Positions 16,503 through 25,946 are shown, numbered from the stretch's first letter. The stretch is 64,000 bases of DNA from Nonomuraea sp. MG754425 (GCF_021699195.1 NZ_SSXE01000016.1:1-64000); one strand, 5' to 3'. Made by a program: numbers and translations. The notes: generated by a model not told the origin, from the letters alone.

Positions 16503-17732
16503 ATGAGCGACGGTCAGCAAGCACAGCCCCTGGAAACCGACAGGCCCACCCCCTTCGATCCGCCCGCCGGGCTGCGCCGCCGGGCCCCGCTCAGCCGGCT
16601 GGCCTACCCCGACGGGCACCTCGGCTGGGTGGCCACCGGATACTCCGTCAACCGGGCCATCCTGGCGGACCCGCGCTTCAGCACCCGGCGCGAGCTGCTG
16701 CACCAGCCGGTCGGCCGCGAGCGCGCCGTCGAGCGGCCGACACCCGCGGAGCCGGGCATCTTCCCGCACATGGACCCGCCCGAACACACGCGCTACCGCC
16801 GCCTGCTGAGCCGGCACTTCGGACCCCGCCGCGTCGCCGAGCTGACGCCCACGATCAGGCAGTACACCGCGCAGGCGCTGCGCACCATGGCGGACGGCGG
16901 GTCGCCCGCCGACCTCGTCGCCTCCTTCGCCATGCCGATCCCGGCACTCGTGATCTGCGAGCTGCTCGGCGTGCCGGTGGCGGACCGGCAGCGCATCCAG
17001 GCGGCCACCGCGGTGCTGAACGACCTGGACTCGCCCGCCGACCAGGTCATCGACGCCGTGCGGTCGATCACCGGGACGGTCCGCGGCGTCCTCGCGGGAC
17101 CGTCGGACAGCGGGCTGCTGGCGCACGCCGCGGCGAGCGGCGACCTGAACGACGAGGAGCTCACCAACCTCGGGATGGTGCTCCTGGCCACAGGTCACCT
17201 GCCCACGTCGAGCATGCTCGCGCTCGCGGCGTTCGTCCTGCTGACCGACCCGGACCAGCGGGCCCTCCTGACGGCCGACCCGGAGCGGGCGGTCGAGGAA
17301 CTGCTGCGGTACCTGTCGATCCTCCAGTTCGACGTACGGCGCACCGCGCTGGTCGACGTCGAGATCGACGGTCAGGTCATCGCGGCCGGCGAGACCGTGG
17401 TGCTGGCGCTGCCGGTGGCCAACCGGGACCCTGACCGCTTTCCCGACCCGGACACCCTCGACGTGACCCGCTCCGCGACCGGGCACCTGGCGTTCGGGCA
17501 CGGCGTCCACCAGTGTCTCGGGCAGCATCTCGCGCGGGCCGAACTCCGGGTGGCGCTGACCGCGCTCTTCGAGCACCTCCCCGGCCTGCGCCTGGCGGTG
17601 CCCGCGGCCGAGGTGCCGACCCGCAGCCGCATGGCGGTGTACGGAGTGGACCGGCTACCGGTCGCTTGGGACGTCGTCCCGGCAGACCGGCAGAAAGGGG
17701 TTGCAGATCATGCGCTACCGGACTCTGGGTGA
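16503..17732 (+). CDS. Cytochrome P450 (cluster P450 no. 2) with unusual I-helix
   Basis: A bacterial P450 of 409 residues with heme loop FGHGVHQCLG (ligand Cys338) and ExxR (VEELLRY). The I-helix, normally AGxET(T/S), reads ATGHLPTSS (229-237): Leu and Pro replace the acid-alcohol pair that delivers protons to O2. P450s lacking this pair exist and sometimes use another proton path or catalyse atypical chemistry. ATG 16503 has GGGAGG about 8 bases upstream; the frame reaches back to 16470 but without a ribosome site. The 3' end overlaps the aldo/keto reductase by 23 bases, so the two are co-transcribed. Confidence 0.92.
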   Translation: MSDGQQAQPLETDRPTPFDPPAGLRRRAPLSRLAYPDGHLGWVATGYSVNRAILADPRFSTRRELLHQPVGRERAVERPTPAEPGIFPHMDPPEHTRYRRLLSRHFGPRRVAELTPTIRQYTAQALRTMADGGSPADLVASFAMPIPALVICELLGVPVADRQRIQAATAVLNDLDSPADQVIDAVRSITGTVRGVLAGPSDSGLLAHAAASGDLNDEELTNLGMVLLATGHLPTSSMLALAAFVLLTDPDQRALLTADPERAVEELLRYLSILQFDVRRTALVDVEIDGQVIAAGETVVLALPVANRDPDRFPDPDTLDVTRSATGHLAFGHGVHQCLGQHLARAELRVALTALFEHLPGLRLAVPAAEVPTRSRMAVYGVDRLPVAWDVVPADRQKGVADHALPDSG

Positions 17733-18663
17733 CTCCGGCCTGCGGGCGTCGGTGGTCGGGCTGGGGTGCAACAGCATCGGCTCGGGTCTCGACGCGACCC
17801 GGACCAGGGCGATCGTGGACGCGGCGATCGAGGAGGGCGTCACGCTCTTCGACACCGCCGAGTCGTACGGCGAACCCGCCGGCGCCTCGGAAGAACTGCT
17901 CGGCGCGGCGCTGGCCGGTCGCCGGGACCGGGTGGTGCTGGCCACCAAGTTCGGCAGCCCCGGCCGCCGCCCCGACGACGGGCGGGGCGAGGCACGCGGG
18001 GCGCCCGGCGGCCGGTCGTACATCCGGCGGGCGGTGGAGGGGTCGCTGCGCCGCCTGCGTACCGACTACATCGACCTGTTCCAGTACCACGTCCCGGACG
18101 GCGTCACGCCGATCGAGGAGACCCTGTCGGCCCTGACCGAGCTGGTGCGCGAGGGCAAGGTGCGCTACCTCGGCAGCTCGAACGTGGCCGGCTGGCAGAT
18201 CGCGGAGGCCGCGCACGTGGCCCGCGCGGGTGGGTACCCGCCGTTCGTGTCGGCGCAGGTCCACTGGTCGTTGCTGGACCGCAGCGCCGAGCGCGAGGTG
18301 GTGCCGGCGGCCGTGCACTACGGGGTCGGCGTCCTGCCCTACTTCCCGCTGGCCCACGGGCTGCTGACGGGAAAGGCGCGACGCGGGCAGGAGCCGCCGG
18401 CCGGGTCCCGGCTCGCGCGGCTCCCGCACCTCGTCACGCCGGAGCGGCTGGAGCGGGTGGAGGCGCTGGCGGCCTGGGCCGACAAGCACGGCCGGTCCGT
18501 CCTGGAGGTGGCGATCGGTGCCCTGGCCGCGCTGCCCGGCTGCGGTTCGGTGATCGCCGGAGCGACCGGCCCGGAGCAGGTCCGGGCCAACGCGGCGGCG
18601 GGCGACTGGGAGCCGACCGCCGGGGAACTGGCCGAGATCACCGCGGTGGCGCCCCTCGGCTGA
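17710..18663 (+). CDS. Aldo/keto reductase
   Basis: A TIM-barrel NADPH oxidoreductase of 317 residues with the AKR tetrad visible: Asp and Tyr in FDTAESYGEP, Lys in ATKFGSPG and His in FQYHVPD. The later phosphate-binding segment is also typical. ATG 17710 is preferred over TTG 17701 because AAAGGGG ends 9 bases upstream. The start lies inside the preceding P450. It probably reduces a carbonyl during assembly or tailoring of the cluster product, or of a precursor. It ends 9 bases from the convergent third P450. Confidence 0.9.
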   Translation: MRYRTLGDSGLRASVVGLGCNSIGSGLDATRTRAIVDAAIEEGVTLFDTAESYGEPAGASEELLGAALAGRRDRVVLATKFGSPGRRPDDGRGEARGAPGGRSYIRRAVEGSLRRLRTDYIDLFQYHVPDGVTPIEETLSALTELVREGKVRYLGSSNVAGWQIAEAAHVARAGGYPPFVSAQVHWSLLDRSAEREVVPAAVHYGVGVLPYFPLAHGLLTGKARRGQEPPAGSRLARLPHLVTPERLERVEALAAWADKHGRSVLEVAIGALAALPGCGSVIAGATGPEQVRANAAAGDWEPTAGELAEITAVAPLG

Positions 18664-18672
18664 CCCGTCCGC

Positions 18673-19869
18673 TCACCAGGTCACCCGGAGCGAGTTCAGG
18701 CCGAACACGAAGCTGAGGACCCGGAAGTCCACCTGCTCGAACGGGTCGGCCAGGGCGAGGCCGGGGAAGCGCCGCAGCAGCATGGGCAAGGCGATGCGCA
18801 GCTCCATCCGGGCCAGCGGCGCCCCGACGCAGTGGTGCACGCCGTGGCCGAACGCGACATGCCCGGCGGCTTCCCGGGTGACGTCGAGCCGGTCCGGATC
18901 GCCGGCGAACGCGTGGTCGCGGTTGGCGGCGGGAATCGAGCAGATCAGCATCGCTCCCGCGGGGATGACCTGCCCGGCGATCTCCACCTCCGTCGTGGTG
19001 ACGCGGGGCGGAGGCGACTGGGCGATGGACAGCCACCGCAGCAGTTCTTCGACGGCGGCCTCGATCCGCGCCGGGTCCTCGCGGATCATCGCGAGCTGGT
19101 CCGGGTGCCGCAGCAGGGCCAGGGTGCCCAGGCCGAGCATGTTCGAGGTGGTCTCGTGCCCGGCCAGCAGCAACTGCCCGGCCAGACCGATGAGCTCGTC
19201 GGTGCCGATCTCGTCGCCGTGCTCGCGCACCAGCGTGCCCAGCAGGTCCTCGCCTGGGTCCACCTGCGCGCGGGCGACCAGGCCGGCCAGGTACGCGCGC
19301 TCCTTCCGCCGCACCACGGTCAGCTCCTGCGCCGGCAACGAGGTGTCCAGCAGGCGCGCGGAACGATCCTGGAACGCGGCGCGGTCGGCGGCCGGCACGC
19401 CCAGCAACTCGCAGATCACCAGCGACGGCACCGGCACCGCGAAGTGCGCCACCAGGTCGGCCGGGCGGCCCGCCCGCTCCAGATCGTCCAGAGCCGCCTG
19501 GACGATCTCGGTGATCCGCGGTTCGAGCCGGCGCATCCGGTGCACCGTGAACTCCGGAGTCAGCATCCGGCGCAGCCGCGTGTGCTCCGGCGGGTCCAGC
19601 GCGATCAGTTGCCCGGCGCGCATCCTGGCCAGTTCACCGGGATCCAGCGGGCCGGCGCCGCGGAACGGGGTCAGGGCGCTGCTGAACCGGGCCGGGTCCG
19701 TGAGCACCGTGCGGACGTCCTCGTAGCGGCAGACCAGGTAGCCGGGCACGCCCCAGGGCGTCTCCACCCGGACCACGCCCTCGTCGTCGCGGGCCCGGGC
19801 CAGTTCGGCTGCCGGGTCGAGCCCGGTCCGCCGCAACTGCAGGGGCAGTTCGTTCGCTCGCGTCATCAT
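18673..19869 (-). CDS. Cytochrome P450 (cluster P450 no. 3)
   Basis: A canonical bacterial P450 of 398 residues with I-helix AGHETT (236-241), ExxR (VEELLRW) and heme loop FGHGVHHCVG (ligand Cys347). The frame extends upstream to 19992. ATG 19869 is chosen because GGAGGG lies about 9 bases before it and the extension is Arg/Pro-rich without P450 similarity; the next codon is also ATG. It lies downstream of the MFS gene, separated by a strong hairpin, and is a third tailoring oxidase of the cluster. Confidence 0.91.
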   Translation of the reverse strand: MMTRANELPLQLRRTGLDPAAELARARDDEGVVRVETPWGVPGYLVCRYEDVRTVLTDPARFSSALTPFRGAGPLDPGELARMRAGQLIALDPPEHTRLRRMLTPEFTVHRMRRLEPRITEIVQAALDDLERAGRPADLVAHFAVPVPSLVICELLGVPAADRAAFQDRSARLLDTSLPAQELTVVRRKERAYLAGLVARAQVDPGEDLLGTLVREHGDEIGTDELIGLAGQLLLAGHETTSNMLGLGTLALLRHPDQLAMIREDPARIEAAVEELLRWLSIAQSPPPRVTTTEVEIAGQVIPAGAMLICSIPAANRDHAFAGDPDRLDVTREAAGHVAFGHGVHHCVGAPLARMELRIALPMLLRRFPGLALADPFEQVDFRVLSFVFGLNSLRVTW

Positions 19870-19979
19870 CTGTCTATCCCTCCTGTGCCTGACCTGCGGT
19901 GTCTTCGCGCGGCGGGCACCGCTCGGAGCTGGGGCCCGGAAAAGTCGCCGCTCATACCCAGGCGACGAACGAGCGGCCT

Positions 19980-20005
19980 CCCCCGGGGACACCTCGCCCC
20001 GGGGG
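19980..20005 (-). terminator. GC-rich hairpin after the MFS gene
   Basis: CCCCCGGGG (19980-19988) and CCCCGGGGG (19997-20005) form a perfect 9-bp stem with an 8-base loop. It lies between the MFS stop and the third P450 start, both leftward. There is no U-tract, which is usual for actinomycete terminators. It may also act as an attenuator for the P450. Confidence 0.5.
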
Positions 20006-20052
20006 ATTCGGCGCTGTTCGCGTCGGCCGGCCGCCCGGCAGGGCTGGGTGCG

Positions 20053-21474
20053 TCAGCCGCGGGAGGCGGTGGCCTGGTCCGCGGCGGGTGCGGTGCGGGT
20101 ACGGAGGGCCGTCGCGGCGATCAGCGCGCCGGCGAGGGCGATGGCGGCGGCGCCGACGAACGCGGCGGAGAAGCCGTCGGTGAGGGCGGGCAGGTCGCCG
20201 GGCCGGTCGGCGCCGTTGGCCGCCGCGACGGCGGTCATCGTGGCCAGGCCGAGCGCGGAGCCGACCTGGTAGCTGGTGTTGACGATGCCCGAGGCCAGCC
20301 CGCCTTCCTCCGGGCGGGCGGCGGAGATGGCGGTGCCGAGGGACGGGATGAAGGCCAGCGACATGCCGAGGGCGGCGACGAGGCCGGCGGGCAGGACATC
20401 GGCGGTGAAGCTGCCGTCGGGGCTGATCAGCGACAGCCACGCCATCCCCGCCGCGAGCAGGAGCAGGCCGGTGACCGTGGTCGCCTTGGGGCCGAAGCGG
20501 TCGATGGCCCGCGGCGCCAGGACGATCATGCCGATCATGATGAGCACGGTCATCGGGACCAGGGCGGCGCCGCTGGGGAAGGCGCTGTAACCGAGCACCT
20601 GCTGCAGGTAGAGGTTGAGGAAGAACCACATCGGGATCCACGCGCCGCCCAGCAGGAGCTGGGTCAGGTTGGCCGCGGCCAGGTTCGGGGTGCGGAAGAT
20701 GGACAGCCGCATCAGCGGCTCGCGGCGCCGGGCCTGGATCGCCACGAAAGCGGCCAGCAGCAGCACGGCGCCGGCGAGCACGATCCACGTCCAGGCCGAG
20801 CCCCAGCCGATCTCCGGGGCGCGGACGATCGCGTAGACGGCGGCGCCGATGCCGAGGGTGACGGTCAGCGTGCCGAGCACGTCGACGGAGCCGCGCCGGG
20901 CCGGTGCGGCGGGCATCAGCGAGCCGGTGGCCAGGAGCGCGATCAGCGCGATGGGGATGTTGACGTAGAAGACCCACGGCCAGCTCAGGTACTCGGTGAT
21001 GACACCGCCGAGGAACACGCCGGCGGTGCCGCCCGCGGGTGCGGCGGCGCCGTACAGGGCGAGGGCCCTGGTCAGTTCCTTGGGGGAGTGGCCGAACAAC
21101 ATCATCAGCAGGGTGAGCGCGGACGGCGCGATCAGCGCCGCGCCCACGCCCTGGACGGCGCGGCCGGCCAGCTCGACCCACACCTCGGACGCGATCCCGG
21201 CCAGGAGTGAGCCCGCGAGCAGGACGAGCCAGCCCGCGCCGAAGAGCCGGCGGGCGCCGAACAGGTCCGACAGGCGTCCGCCCAGCAGCAGGAGGCCGCC
21301 GAAGGCGATGACGTAGGCGTTGAAGACCCAGGACAGGTTCTCCTGGGAGAAGCCGAGGTCGTGCTGGATGCGGGGAAGAGCCACGCCGATGATCGACGTG
21401 TCCATGATCACGATGAACTGGGCGGTGGCGATCAGGCCGAGGGCGGCCCAGCGCCGGGGGGATGGTGCGGACAT
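20053..21474 (-). CDS. MFS transporter, DHA2 (14-TM) drug exporter family
   Basis: A membrane protein of 473 residues with about 14 hydrophobic segments. It has the DHA2 motifs: motif C-like FIVIMDTSIIGVALP in TM1, motif A GGRLSDLFGARR after TM2, and a Gly-rich motif C in TM5. This family exports antibiotics and other hydrophobic compounds by proton antiport. Its place at the edge of the PKS cluster suggests product export or self-resistance. Its promoter, however, carries two operators of the persulfide sensor CstR, so it may instead, or also, belong to the sulfur-stress regulon. Confidence 0.9.
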   Translation of the reverse strand: MSAPSPRRWAALGLIATAQFIVIMDTSIIGVALPRIQHDLGFSQENLSWVFNAYVIAFGGLLLLGGRLSDLFGARRLFGAGWLVLLAGSLLAGIASEVWVELAGRAVQGVGAALIAPSALTLLMMLFGHSPKELTRALALYGAAAPAGGTAGVFLGGVITEYLSWPWVFYVNIPIALIALLATGSLMPAAPARRGSVDVLGTLTVTLGIGAAVYAIVRAPEIGWGSAWTWIVLAGAVLLLAAFVAIQARRREPLMRLSIFRTPNLAAANLTQLLLGGAWIPMWFFLNLYLQQVLGYSAFPSGAALVPMTVLIMIGMIVLAPRAIDRFGPKATTVTGLLLLAAGMAWLSLISPDGSFTADVLPAGLVAALGMSLAFIPSLGTAISAARPEEGGLASGIVNTSYQVGSALGLATMTAVAAANGADRPGDLPALTDGFSAAFVGAAAIALAGALIAATALRTRTAPAADQATASRG

Positions 21475-21496
21475 CAGCGTCTCCAGTCATATTCAG

Positions 21497-21513
21497 ATAC
21501 CCCTTGGGGGTAT
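21497..21513. promoter_or_regulatory. CstR/CsoR-type operator 1 upstream of the MFS gene
   Basis: ATACCCCTTGGGGGTAT is a near-perfect inverted repeat of the G-tract type bound by CsoR/CstR repressors. It lies 23 bases upstream of the MFS start and matches the sites at the persulfide dioxygenase and cstR genes. Confidence 0.8.
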
Positions 21514-21528
21514 GTGTTGGGCAAATAA

Positions 21529-21545
21529 ATACCACCCGGGGGTAT
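21529..21545. promoter_or_regulatory. CstR/CsoR-type operator 2 upstream of the MFS gene
   Basis: ATACCACCCGGGGGTAT, 15 bases beyond operator 1 (32 bases centre to centre, about three helical turns). One half is perfect (GGGGGTAT) and the other has one change. Two phased sites suggest cooperative repression. Confidence 0.75.
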
Positions 21546-21636
21546 CTGTCAAGTGCGCCGGGATGACGCCCGGCCTGAAGATCGCTCTCTACGTCGAGGC
21601 GTCCGGGGCAGCGCGGTCAGCGCCGGAGGCCGGCGG

Positions 21637-22203
21637 TCAGGACGGTTCGGTCAGCGCCGCCAGCAGTTCGGAGGCGGGCCGGGCCGGTGCCGTGCTGTTC
21701 CACGGCAGGAACGACAGCGCCTTCGCCATGGCGCAGGTGTCGGTGAGCGCGGAGAAGGCCAGACCTGCGCCGACCGTCCCGGCCACCCACTTCGCCGGCC
21801 GCCAGACGAGGCTGCCCGCGACGCCGGCCAGCACGATGCCGCCGGCCACCAGGCGGACCTGGCGCTCCATCGCCCAGGTGCCGCGGCCGTGCCGCACCGG
21901 CGCGCCCTGGCTCTCCCAGGCGTTGAGACCGCCGTCGAGCACGCTCACGGATGACAGGCCGGCCGCGGCGGCGAACCGGTGAGCGTCGCGGGCGCGCACG
22001 CCGGAGCGGCAGACGAGGACGACGTGGTCGTCGTGTCCGGCGCGGAGCCCGGCGGAGTGTTCGCGAAGCAGATCGAGGGGGACGTTGGCCGAGCCGGGAA
22101 TGTGGCCGGCGGCGAACTCGCCGGGAGTGCGGACGTCGATCAGCCGGACGCCCGCGTCGTCGTGCAGCAACTGGCGGACCTGTGCGGTGGTGAGGGTGTT
22201 CAT
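21637..22203 (-). CDS. Rhodanese with C-terminal membrane domain (YgaP-like)
   Basis: A sulfurtransferase of 188 residues. The rhodanese domain spans about 1-105 with active-site Cys65 in CRSGVR and the CH2A-like LIDVRTPGEF. It is followed by a DUF2892-type domain with two hydrophobic helices (about 115-160). This is the layout of E. coli YgaP, a membrane rhodanese that handles persulfide sulfur. It lies downstream of the persulfide dioxygenase gene (73-base gap) and is probably co-transcribed with it under CstR. Confidence 0.88.
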   Translation of the reverse strand: MNTLTTAQVRQLLHDDAGVRLIDVRTPGEFAAGHIPGSANVPLDLLREHSAGLRAGHDDHVVLVCRSGVRARDAHRFAAAAGLSSVSVLDGGLNAWESQGAPVRHGRGTWAMERQVRLVAGGIVLAGVAGSLVWRPAKWVAGTVGAGLAFSALTDTCAMAKALSFLPWNSTAPARPASELLAALTEPS

Positions 22204-22275
22204 GTGCTGGTCTTCCTGGTCGTACGAAGGCCGTCCGGTGCGTGCGACGAGCGGACGGCGTGTCTTGCCGGGTGG

Positions 22276-23658
22276 TCAGGCGGTCATGGCGAGGCCGGAG
22301 GAGGCGGCGTGGCCGAACGCGTCGTTCACCACCACGACCTCCCGCCCGGCCCTGGCCAGCAGCGAGGCCGCCGCGGTGGCCCGGTAGCCGCTGCCGCAGT
22401 GCACCCAGACCGCCCCGGCGGGCAGGTCGCGGGCGCGGGCCGCGAGCTCGGGCAGCGGCACGTGCACGGCACCGTCGATGTGCGCGGCCCGCCATTCGCC
22501 CGCCAGCCGGACGTCGAGGATCACCTCGGGGGCGGGCAGCCCGGCCGGCACCGCACCCGCCAGGGCGGCGGCCAGGCCGGCGAACGTTGCCGTGGGCAGC
22601 GACCCGACCTGCGCCGGTTCGGCGGCGAGTTCGTGGGGCGTGCCGGTGGCCGCGGCGGCGACGTGGTCGATGCCGATACGCACGAGTTCCCGCCGCGCCG
22701 CGGCGACCTGCTCGGGCGTCTCGCCGATCAGCGTGAGCGGTGCGCCCCGGTCGATCAGCCAGCCGAGCCAGGTGGCCATCGGCCCGTCCAGGCCCAGGCT
22801 GACGGTGCCGGTGAGCCGGGCCTCGGCGTAGGCGGTGCGGTGCCGCAGGTCCACCACCCACTCCCCGGCCCGCAGCCGCCCGCGCAGTTCCTCCGGGGTG
22901 ATGGGGGCGGGCAGGCGCAGATCGACCGGCGCGGGGCCACGCAGATTGAGCACGCCCATGTGCGCGTAGTAGGCGGGGTACGCATCCAGCCCGGCCAGGG
23001 TCTGCGTGACGAACTCGGCGGCGGCCAGCCGCAGCGCCGGGTTGATCTGCCGTTCGCGCTCGATGGTGGAGTCCTCGCCAGAGGACTGGGTGGCCGAGCA
23101 GAAGCTGCCGAACCCGTGCGTCGGCCAGATCGCGGCGCCGCCGGGCAGCAGGTCGGACAGCCTGCGGACGGAGGCGTGCTGCTCCCGCGCCAGCGTGTCG
23201 GCGTGCTCGTCGCCCAGCAGGTCGGTACGGCCGGTCGTGCCGAACAGCAGCGAGCCGCCGGTGAACACGCCCTCGACCCCCTGGGCGCCCTCCAGCACGT
23301 ACGACAGGTGGTGGAAGGTGTGACCGGGCGTGGCCAGGACGCGCAGCCGCAGTGTGGGCGAGACCTCGACGACGTCCCCGCCGGCCAGCGGCAGGTGCGG
23401 GAACGGCACCTGGTCGTCGGCCGCCATGCCGTAGTGCGCCCCGGTCAGCCTGGCCAGCTCCAGCCCGCCGGAGACGTAGTCGTTGTGCACGTGTGTCTCG
23501 ACGACGTGCGTGATGCGCACGCCGGCGCGGCCGGCCAGGGCGAGCACCCGGTCGACGTCCCGTTGCGGGTCCACCACGACGGCGACCTGACCGTCGGTGG
23601 CCAGATAGCTGCGGTCGCCCAGCGACGAGGTCGTGATGACATGGACGTCGATACTCAT
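22276..23658 (-). CDS. Persulfide dioxygenase-rhodanese fusion (CstB-like)
   Basis: A protein of 460 residues in three parts. A metallo-beta-lactamase persulfide dioxygenase domain (about 1-245) has iron-ligand motif THVHND (His56, His58, Asp60) and His114. A degenerate rhodanese (about 255-345) has no Cys in its active loop. An active rhodanese (about 375-460) has Cys422 in HCGSGYRA. This is the architecture of Staphylococcus CstB, which converts persulfides or polysulfides to thiosulfate and sulfite. ATG 23658 lies 11 bases from a CstR operator, so expression should rise when CstR is per- or polysulfidated. Confidence 0.9.
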   Translation of the reverse strand: MSIDVHVITTSSLGDRSYLATDGQVAVVVDPQRDVDRVLALAGRAGVRITHVVETHVHNDYVSGGLELARLTGAHYGMAADDQVPFPHLPLAGGDVVEVSPTLRLRVLATPGHTFHHLSYVLEGAQGVEGVFTGGSLLFGTTGRTDLLGDEHADTLAREQHASVRRLSDLLPGGAAIWPTHGFGSFCSATQSSGEDSTIERERQINPALRLAAAEFVTQTLAGLDAYPAYYAHMGVLNLRGPAPVDLRLPAPITPEELRGRLRAGEWVVDLRHRTAYAEARLTGTVSLGLDGPMATWLGWLIDRGAPLTLIGETPEQVAAARRELVRIGIDHVAAAATGTPHELAAEPAQVGSLPTATFAGLAAALAGAVPAGLPAPEVILDVRLAGEWRAAHIDGAVHVPLPELAARARDLPAGAVWVHCGSGYRATAAASLLARAGREVVVVNDAFGHAASSGLAMTA

Positions 23659-23669
23659 GATGTGCTCCT

Positions 23670-23685
23670 ACACCCCTGGGGGTAT
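23670..23685. promoter_or_regulatory. CstR-type operator upstream of the persulfide dioxygenase
   Basis: ACACCCCTGGGGGTAT, with one base different from a perfect 16-bp inverted repeat. It sits between cstR and the dioxygenase start and would control the dioxygenase/rhodanese pair. Confidence 0.8.
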
Positions 23686-23709
23686 GTGCCGGTGAAACTG
23701 CGGCGTGGC

Positions 23710-24550
<841 letters not shown>

Positions 24551-24622
24551 GCCGATCGCGGGTGCGGGCGGCATGCCCGCAGACGGCCGAAAAGTTCCGA
24601 CAGATCGAGAGACAGAACGACT

Positions 24623-25225
24623 GTGCGTATCAACCGTAGGATGTCCATCGCCGTGGCCGCAGGGGCCCTCGCCCTGGTCGCCGCCTGTGGCGCGAACGGC
24701 GACTCCATGGCCGGCCACGAACCGGCGAGCGCCGGCCCGCCCACCGCCACCACCACCGCCCAGCCTGCCGGCACCTTCAACGCCGCGGACGTGATGTTCG
24801 CGCAGATGATGATCCCGCACCACGAGCAGGCGGTCGAGATGGCCGGCCTCGCGTCCACCCGCGCGGGCGACCCGGAGATCAAGGAGCTCGCGGCGAAGAT
24901 CAAGGCTGCCCAGGACCCGGAGATCCAGACCATGAAGGGCTGGCTGAGCGCGTGGGGCAAGTCCGCGCCGGACGACGGCATGGGGCATGACATGCCCGGC
25001 GTCATGTCCGAGGAGGACATGACCGAGCTCGAGGCCGCCGGCGGAGCGGAGTTCGACAAGCTGTTCGCTCAGCAGATGATCGCCCATCACGAAGGTGCGA
25101 TCGAGATGGCTCGCACCGAGCAGCGCGACGGCTCGAACCCGCAGGCCATGGAGCTGGCCAAGACCATCGAAACCACGCAGCAGGTCGAGGTGGAGCAACT
25201 GAGGAAGATCCTCGGCCGGCTCTGA
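24623..25225 (+). CDS. DUF305 lipoprotein
   Basis: A secreted lipoprotein of 200 residues with lipobox LVAAC (Cys22), a short Pro/Thr linker, then a DUF305 domain. It has the two family repeats: MMIPHHEQAVEMA and MIAHHEGAIEMA, each offering paired His and Met residues. DUF305 is a ferritin-like helical fold that is often copper-associated; metal binding is inferred. GTG 24623 is used as start. A strong hairpin ends the transcript. Confidence 0.9.
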   Translation: MRINRRMSIAVAAGALALVAACGANGDSMAGHEPASAGPPTATTTAQPAGTFNAADVMFAQMMIPHHEQAVEMAGLASTRAGDPEIKELAAKIKAAQDPEIQTMKGWLSAWGKSAPDDGMGHDMPGVMSEEDMTELEAAGGAEFDKLFAQQMIAHHEGAIEMARTEQRDGSNPQAMELAKTIETTQQVEVEQLRKILGRL

Positions 25226-25229
25226 TCCG

Positions 25230-25264
25230 CTGACCGGTCCGGGCTGAACGTCCGGACCGGTCAG
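25230..25264. terminator. Bidirectional terminator hairpin
   Basis: A perfect 13-bp stem, CTGACCGGTCCGG (25230-25242) against its complement (25252-25264), with a 9-base loop. It lies between the convergent DUF305 and DUF47 genes. Confidence 0.8.
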
Positions 25265-25310
25265 GACCGCCGCAGGCCCTCGCCCGGCCCCGACGGGGAG
25301 GGGCGAACGG

Positions 25311-25946
25311 TCACTGGAAGCGTTTGACCACCCCGTCCGCCAGGGCGTCGGCGGCGGTGGCCAGGTGGACGCCCGCCGTGTCCAGCCGGCTCAGCAGCAG
25401 GGTCGCCTTCAGCGTGTCGGCGGTCAGCGGGCGGGTGAGCAGGGCGGAGACCGCGTACTGGTACGCCGTGCGCAGGCCCTGCTTCTTGGCGTGCAGGGCG
25501 TGTTCGGCGGCCTGCCGGGGGGCGCGGGGGAGCAGCCGGACCGCGTCGCCGAGTTCGCCGACGCCTCGGGTCAGCGCGGCCAGCACCGGGCGGAAGGCGT
25601 CCTCGTCGCCGAGTGCGAACAGGTCCGCCTCGCGGATGAAGTCGCGTACCGCGTCGAGCACGTCGTCCACGGACCGGGACAGCCGGAACAGGTCCTCCCG
25701 GTCGATGGGCGAGCTGACGCTGCGGTGCAGTTGGGCGACGAGCAGGCCGCGCCGGGCGTCCCCCTCGTGCTCTATCTCGCCGATCCGGCTCCGGGCGACG
25801 TACGGGGGCAGCTCGCCGTCGGCGAGCGCGGCCGCCAGCGCGACGCCGTCCTCGGCCGCGGCGAGCTGGTCGAGGATCAGCCCGGTGAGCACCTGGTCGT
25901 TACGTCCGGACAGCTCACGGAACAGGTGGCGGAGACGGGACGGCAT
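25311..25946 (-). CDS. DUF47 family protein (PhoU-like phosphate transport regulator)
   Basis: An all-helical cytoplasmic protein of 211 residues with the DUF47 pattern, including EIEHEGDARRG and the SVDDVLDAVRD helix. DUF47 proteins resemble PhoU and are almost always encoded beside PiT transporters, whose activity they are thought to modulate. ATG 25946 overlaps the stop of the PiT gene (TGATG), giving tight translational coupling. The open frame runs far upstream through the PiT gene, but that part is a shadow. Confidence 0.9.
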   Translation of the reverse strand: MPSRLRHLFRELSGRNDQVLTGLILDQLAAAEDGVALAAALADGELPPYVARSRIGEIEHEGDARRGLLVAQLHRSVSSPIDREDLFRLSRSVDDVLDAVRDFIREADLFALGDEDAFRPVLAALTRGVGELGDAVRLLPRAPRQAAEHALHAKKQGLRTAYQYAVSALLTRPLTADTLKATLLLSRLDTAGVHLATAADALADGVVKRFQ

